Shown here one piece after another: positions 57,816-60,773 of a stretch of 60,773 nucleotides of DNA. The stretch covers positions 1-60,773 of the IMG/VR virus record IMGVR_UViG_3300042691_012577; one strand, given 5' to 3'. The notes beneath the pieces were generated by a model, which saw only the letters and a list, made by a program, of their open reading frames with translations, had not been told where the DNA came from and did no database searches. The position numbers and the translations under genes were made by a program. How positions within the stretch are numbered: position 1 is the first letter of the stretch; the number at the start of each line of letters is the position of its first letter. The stretch comes from a virus.

Positions 57816-58849
57816 ACTTCTACGAAGAACTCGCCTTCCAATTCGGCATCCAAGACGGCATCGAACTGGGATGGTGCGTCCCGCCAGTGTGCGAGATCGC
57901 CCGCGTGGCCGATCTGGATCTGTCTGGCATCCGCATGGTTGCCGGGGATTTCAATCAGCAGCAGCTTTCGGCGGCGATTGAACAGGACGCCGTTCTGCAC
58001 CGTGTTGCCGTGGTCACCAAGCAGAAGCTGGTCGGCCAGACGGTGGTGTTTTTCCCATCTGTCACCAGTGCCAAGGGCGGCGCACAGATCATGCGTCAGC
58101 AGTACGGCCTGGAGGCTGGATGGGTTTCGGGCGAACAGCCCGAGGAAGAGCGGCGCGAGGTAATCAGTGCCTTCAAATCCGGTGAGCTGAAGGTCTTGTG
58201 CAACTGTCAGGTGGTTGCCGTTGGATTCGACGTTCCGGCCACCACCACTTGCATACTGGCCCGCCCAACCCGCAGCCGGATCTTCTGGCTCCAGGCCATC
58301 GGCCGCGTGACTCGCCCGCTCCCCGGCGTGGTTGACTTCCCAGGTTCCACGCCAGAGACACGCCGTGCCGCAATCGCCGCCAGTGCCAAGCCGAACTTCC
58401 GCGTCGTTGACATGACAGATGCCTCGCTGGACCACCGGCTCATTACGGCGGTGGACGAGTTCGTCCGCACGGATGACCCGGAACTGAAGGCCAAGGCAAA
58501 GCAGATCGCCGCCAAGGCACCGGAGCCGATGACGCCAGACCAACTGCTGGTGGAGGCACTGAAGCAGCAGGAGGCTGAGAAGTTCGCCCGCGAGATAGAA
58601 GAGCGCCGCAAGCGGATGGAGGGCGAGGCCAGTGGTCGTGTGGTCAGCCGCGATGTCGATCTGCGTTTCAGCGGCAAGCGTCCAATCGGAACCTACACCA
58701 ATCCGCTGAAGGGCAAGTTTGCCGGGATGAAGATGTCGGAGTTGCCTGACTATTACATCCACTGGGCAACGAAGAACACAAACAACTGGATTCAGAAGAT
58801 GTTCATTCGTGAAAGGGCGCGCCGTGAAGAACGACGATCTGCTTGTTGA
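57812..58849 (+). CDS. Helicase C-terminal domain (split gene part 2)
   Basis: A 345-residue protein. VVFFPSVTSAKGGAQIM fits motif IV, NCQVVAVGFDVP motif V and FWLQAIGRVTRPL motif VI with its arginine finger. No Walker A is present. Residues 250-345 form a charged extension and a small C-terminal region (GKFAGMKMSELPDYYIHWA). Together with the preceding gene it makes a normal phage SF2 helicase. The split with ATGA coupling suggests two chains acting together. Confidence 0.82.
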   Translation: MNFYEELAFQFGIQDGIELGWCVPPVCEIARVADLDLSGIRMVAGDFNQQQLSAAIEQDAVLHRVAVVTKQKLVGQTVVFFPSVTSAKGGAQIMRQQYGLEAGWVSGEQPEEERREVISAFKSGELKVLCNCQVVAVGFDVPATTTCILARPTRSRIFWLQAIGRVTRPLPGVVDFPGSTPETRRAAIAASAKPNFRVVDMTDASLDHRLITAVDEFVRTDDPELKAKAKQIAAKAPEPMTPDQLLVEALKQQEAEKFAREIEERRKRMEGEASGRVVSRDVDLRFSGKRPIGTYTNPLKGKFAGMKMSELPDYYIHWATKNTNNWIQKMFIRERARREERRSAC

Positions 58850-59162
58850 AGACACGGTCAGTGAACTGACCAGCTTGTTTCGGTTGGATGAGGCTTTTCC
58901 ACCAGGAGGACGGGATGAAAAACCAAGGGAGGGATGGTTCGCGAGGCTGCGTAAATGGTTTGGCTTTGGCCGGGGAAATCTGGCGGCGAGTCGGCGTGAA
59001 CCGGGAGCCGAGCCGGAAGGTGGCGCGGCAGTTGGGTCTGGAAACCCCGACCATGGACGGAGTGATGCGGATATGCAGGCACTTCCGTCATGCGCCAAGC
59101 GCGGAGCGGCTTGCGGTGGTCGCGATGCTGCCGCCCGATGTGAGCGACAGCGATGTCGCTGA
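58824..59162 (+). CDS. Possible overlapping frame
   Basis: A 112-codon frame from GTG 58824, MKNDDLLVEDTVSELTS..., whose first 50 residues look like a plausible acidic-then-basic protein (GWFARLRKWFGFGRGN). The rest overlaps the gene at 58915 in another frame and becomes Gly/Ala/Arg-rich noise. Either a short real protein with an unconstrained tail or an incidental frame. Confidence 0.25.
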   Translation: MKNDDLLVEDTVSELTSLFRLDEAFPPGGRDEKPREGWFARLRKWFGFGRGNLAASRREPGAEPEGGAAVGSGNPDHGRSDADMQALPSCAKRGAACGGRDAAARCERQRCR

Positions 59163-59463
59163 CTGGTTTGGCCGGTCGCTGGAGTGGGCGCAGGCCGTGC
59201 GGGCGAACGCTGACAAGATCCGCAGGCGTGAGCCGATGCCAGCGGAGATGGAGTACGTCGATGACGGCTACCAGATGGGCGATCCCAGCCCAGAGGAAAT
59301 CTATCGCCGTGCTGCGGAGCTTCGCGCTAACCCGGAAAGGCGTGAGCCGATCAACCGCAAGGATCCACGCCCGGCGTACGAGAGCGTGAGCGAAAGGTGT
59401 TCGATCCGTAGCTACCGATGGAACCGGCGACATGCATCGTTCGTTTCAAACCTCGCTGACTGA
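58915..59463 (+). CDS. Hypothetical protein with HTH-like segment
   Basis: A 182-residue protein; AGGAGG six bases upstream fixes ATG 58915. The segment PSRKVARQLGLETPTMDGVM, then SDSDVADWFGRSLEWAQAV, looks like one or two small helical DNA-binding units. The C-terminal part is acidic then basic. Possibly a replication accessory or regulator next to the helicase. Confidence 0.5.
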   Translation: MKNQGRDGSRGCVNGLALAGEIWRRVGVNREPSRKVARQLGLETPTMDGVMRICRHFRHAPSAERLAVVAMLPPDVSDSDVADWFGRSLEWAQAVRANADKIRRREPMPAEMEYVDDGYQMGDPSPEEIYRRAAELRANPERREPINRKDPRPAYESVSERCSIRSYRWNRRHASFVSNLAD

Positions 59464-60052
59464 CGGCCACGCGGCAGAGCGGGCCTGGGTGGAGCGTCTG
59501 CGCACAGATGGCTACGCCGTGGCTCACGGGCGGAAGATCGTGCTGACCAAGCATGACTCCGTCCGTGACCACTGCGCAACACCGGACGCCGCCGCCGTGA
59601 TGGTCTTGGAGATCAAAGAGCGCAAGCTGCGGTTTACCGGGCCAGAGGATTACCCCTACCCAACGGTTTTCGTGAATGCCACGCGATCCTTGGAAATGGA
59701 GCCGTACAGGCCGTTCGCCTACATCTTTGTCTCCACCGTAACGCGGTCGTGGGTATGGCTCACTCCGCTGGACCGTGACTCAACGTGGAAGGCCACCACT
59801 GTCACGGACACTACCAGGGGCCATGACATGGGCATGCTGGTCGCGCCCAAGAAGTTCCTGCGACCGGCAAAACAACTGATTGATTTTCTGGTGCCACATC
59901 ACTTGCTGGAGGGGATAGATGGAGACACAGAGTGTTTCCGCCGTGGAGGAGGAAAGACTGAAGAGAGAGAACGATACGCTGCGAAGACGGATCCGCGCAT
60001 TGGAAGCAGAGATCGCAAGGCTCCAGGCGAAACTCATTGGAATGTGGGGTGA
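59432..60052 (+). CDS. PD-(D/E)XK nuclease-like protein
   Basis: A 206-residue protein. HAAERAWVERLRTDGYAVA resembles the first helix of small nucleases, and TPDAAAVMVLEIKERKL gives a D...ExK core. Aromatic and Tyr-rich strands follow (YPYPTVFVNATRSLEM, AYIFVS). It may be a resolvase or restriction-like enzyme. The last 45 or so residues overlap a coiled-coil gene in another frame and look unconstrained. Confidence 0.5.
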   Translation: MHRSFQTSLTDGHAAERAWVERLRTDGYAVAHGRKIVLTKHDSVRDHCATPDAAAVMVLEIKERKLRFTGPEDYPYPTVFVNATRSLEMEPYRPFAYIFVSTVTRSWVWLTPLDRDSTWKATTVTDTTRGHDMGMLVAPKKFLRPAKQLIDFLVPHHLLEGIDGDTECFRRGGGKTEERERYAAKTDPRIGSRDRKAPGETHWNVG

Positions 60053-60059
60053 CGCATGA
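59919..60059 (+). CDS. Small coiled-coil protein
   Basis: A 46-residue protein: METQSVSAVEEERLKREN followed by heptads (LRRRIRALEAEIARLQAKL), a clear leucine-zipper-like helix. GGAGGGG precedes the ATG, and the stop overlaps the next ATG (ATGA). The heptads favour this frame as real within the overlap. Confidence 0.55.
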   Translation: METQSVSAVEEERLKRENDTLRRRIRALEAEIARLQAKLIGMWGDA

Positions 60060-60346
60060 TGTTTTTTGGCAGTACTTCGACGCCGGTCTACGAGAACATC
60101 CTGAAGTTCAGGACGCTCAACACCATGATCCGAACGTGGGTGGAGCGGGATAAGGACGGGCCGGATAACAGCGTTGACTTCTTGGAGATCAACACCTACG
60201 TCGCCAGTAGGCGGCAGGCGATTGACGCCCAGCCTTTTATGACCACTGCGCTGGAACTGGCGAAAGAGTTCCCTCGCATCGTCGCCGTTGAGGTGATGAA
60301 CGGCTCCGGGACTGACGGTGTACTCCATTACCCGAGGTGGCCGTGA
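60056..60346 (+). CDS. Hypothetical protein
   Basis: A 96-residue protein (MMFFGSTSTPVYENILK...) with mixed helices and a beta end. Coupled at both ends (ATGA, GTGA). Function unknown. Confidence 0.5.
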   Translation: MMFFGSTSTPVYENILKFRTLNTMIRTWVERDKDGPDNSVDFLEINTYVASRRQAIDAQPFMTTALELAKEFPRIVAVEVMNGSGTDGVLHYPRWP

Positions 60347-60471
60347 GAGATGCCGCCGCCGGGATCATAATCGCGATTGCCTTTCTCTTGGGGCTGGCGT
60401 TCGCTGCCGCGATTGACAGTTGCCAGCGTCCGCAGCCATCCACTTTCCACATTCCCGAAAGTGAAAAGTGA
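60343..60471 (+). CDS. Small membrane protein
   Basis: A 42-residue protein on a GTG overlapping the preceding stop. MRDAAAGIIIAIAFLLGL is a hydrophobic helix, followed by a short polar tail with one Cys (AAIDSCQRP). It may be a membrane anchor or small exported peptide. It is the last gene before the control region. Confidence 0.45.
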   Translation: MRDAAAGIIIAIAFLLGLAFAAAIDSCQRPQPSTFHIPESEK

Positions 60472-60506
60472 CTGCGAAACGGTTCACTAAGTTGCTGCGA
60501 AACGGT
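60472..60506 (+). repeat. Two direct CTGCGAAACGGT repeats
   Basis: Identical 12-mers at 60472-60483 and 60495-60506 are offset by 23 bases, close to two helical turns. This is the phasing expected of iterons or cooperative binding sites. Confidence 0.6.
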
Positions 60507-60587
60507 GCTTGGTCGCGGTTCGCGAACTCCGAACATGTAGCGTCAGATATAACGTGGGTATATCCGCGTAAGGAAAGCTAAAGCGGA

Positions 60588-60641
60588 CGGTGTGACAAAA
60601 CCTCGGTCCTTAATATTTTCGACCTAGGTTTTGTCACACCG
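60588..60641. repeat. 21-bp inverted repeat with AT-rich loop
   Basis: Arms at 60588-60608 and 60621-60641 match at 20 of 21 positions around a 12-base loop (CTTAATATTTTC). GGTGTGACAAAACCT is the core of the left arm. No T-run follows, so a simple terminator is unlikely. Confidence 0.75.
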
Positions 60642-60700
60642 CCCCGAACGTATGTCAAAAGAACCGAAACCGCTGCACTTTCTAATACGACTGGGGATAA

Positions 60701-60773
60701 ATGCCGACCGACTTAGTACACCGACTGCGCGACCGCAGCTACGCCAGTAAGTTCCCTGACCCGCTGGTGGAGG
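60701..60773 (+). CDS. 5' end of the gene continued at position 1 (partial)
   Basis: ATG 60701 follows GGGGATAA and opens a frame that runs off the contig end. Bases 60705-60773 are identical to 1-69, and the frame is the same as that of the gene running to 671. The protein starts MPTDLVHRLRDRSYASKFPD. Joining the ends gives one complete gene. Confidence 0.8.
   Translation, partial: MPTDLVHRLRDRSYASKFPDPLVE
60705..60773 (+). repeat. Terminal 69-base direct repeat (copy of 1-69)
   Basis: The last 69 bases equal the first 69 exactly. Its length and location within a gene are most simply explained by assembly of a circular or circularly permuted molecule rather than by true physical ends. Confidence 0.85.

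Larger units (their letters stand above)
60472..60700. promoter_or_regulatory. Non-coding control region with repeats (origin candidate)
   Basis: About 230 bases between the last gene and the gene starting at 60701. In order it holds two CTGCGAAACGGT copies (60472, 60495), a GTTCGCGAAC palindrome (60518-60527), an AT-rich segment and a 21-bp inverted repeat (60588-60641). No convincing promoter stands out. The density of symmetry suggests replication, recombination or strong transcriptional control. Confidence 0.5.

Noticed and set aside
60682-60691. TAATACGACT, identical to the first ten bases of the T7 promoter
   Set aside because: The rest of the T7 consensus is absent, no phage RNA polymerase gene is present, and a ten-base match in 60 kb is not improbable.
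1-60773. Intact tRNA or rRNA genes
   Set aside because: Reading for A- and B-box patterns gave only the degenerate sequence near 55158; no complete cloverleaf was found by eye. A tRNA search program would be decisive.

Overview
This window is a complete or nearly complete genome of a tailed bacteriophage, high in G+C (around 60% by eye). The first 69 bases recur exactly at the end (60705-60773), and the first gene starts at 60701 and continues through position 1. The contig is therefore best read as a circle, or a circularly permuted genome, cut at an arbitrary point. I see a terminase, portal, scaffold, major capsid protein, two tail-tube-like proteins and a series of internal-virion-like proteins. 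I see no tape measure, sheath or baseplate. This points to a podovirus-like particle with a short tail. No host gene is present. The host is unknown; a planctomycete is a weak guess, based only on the style of the cysteine-rich and small accessory proteins.

Layout. (1) 60701 through position 1 to 8174, plus strand: overlapping genes for small repeat proteins, two HNH-type nucleases, a PD-(D/E)XK resolvase-like protein, a MazG/DUF1599-like protein, a subtilisin-like protease, an exported protein, a papain-like protease, small membrane proteins and a sigma-factor-like protein. This looks like a nuclease, envelope-attack and lysis block. (2) 8005-20455, minus strand: a serine recombinase, two tiny membrane peptides and about 38 small genes joined by TGATG or ATGA junctions. 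This accessory cassette includes HTH, zinc-ribbon and HTPGPW-type proteins and, near its upstream end, a GP88-like protein. Position and style suggest host takeover or anti-defence functions. (3) 20456-20837: a divergent control region with three copies of a bipartite 23-bp motif. (4) 20838-21530: a second sigma-like or DNA-binding gene, followed by a strong terminator and a second operator-rich gap. (5) 21996-54299, plus strand: the virion block. It holds a Cys-rich protein, an ADP-ribosyltransferase-like protein, scaffold, capsid, decoration protein, internal proteins, a glycosyltransferase, terminase subunits, portal, fibre proteins, tail-tube proteins, more internal proteins and a 1212-residue protein. 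(6) 54276-55109, minus strand: a tyrosine integrase meeting the virion block head-on. (7) 55125-60471, plus strand: a recombination and replication block with a RecE/DUF3799-like nuclease, ERF annealing protein, SSB, a DEAH helicase split into two coupled genes, a second PD-(D/E)XK-like protein and small proteins. (8) 60472-60700: a non-coding region with direct repeats, a palindrome and a 21-bp inverted repeat, the best candidate for an origin or control site.

How it works together. No DNA polymerase, primase or RNA polymerase is recognisable, so the phage probably uses host replication and transcription machinery, possibly redirected by its two sigma-like proteins. ERF, SSB, nuclease and helicase would supply annealing-type recombination. 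A tyrosine integrase and a serine recombinase suggest a temperate lifestyle, but I could not recognise a classical repressor. The most unusual points are the protease cassette, the divergent motif array, the large accessory cassette with a homopolymer-dependent gene fusion, the split helicase and the hairpin-rich gap at the contig ends.
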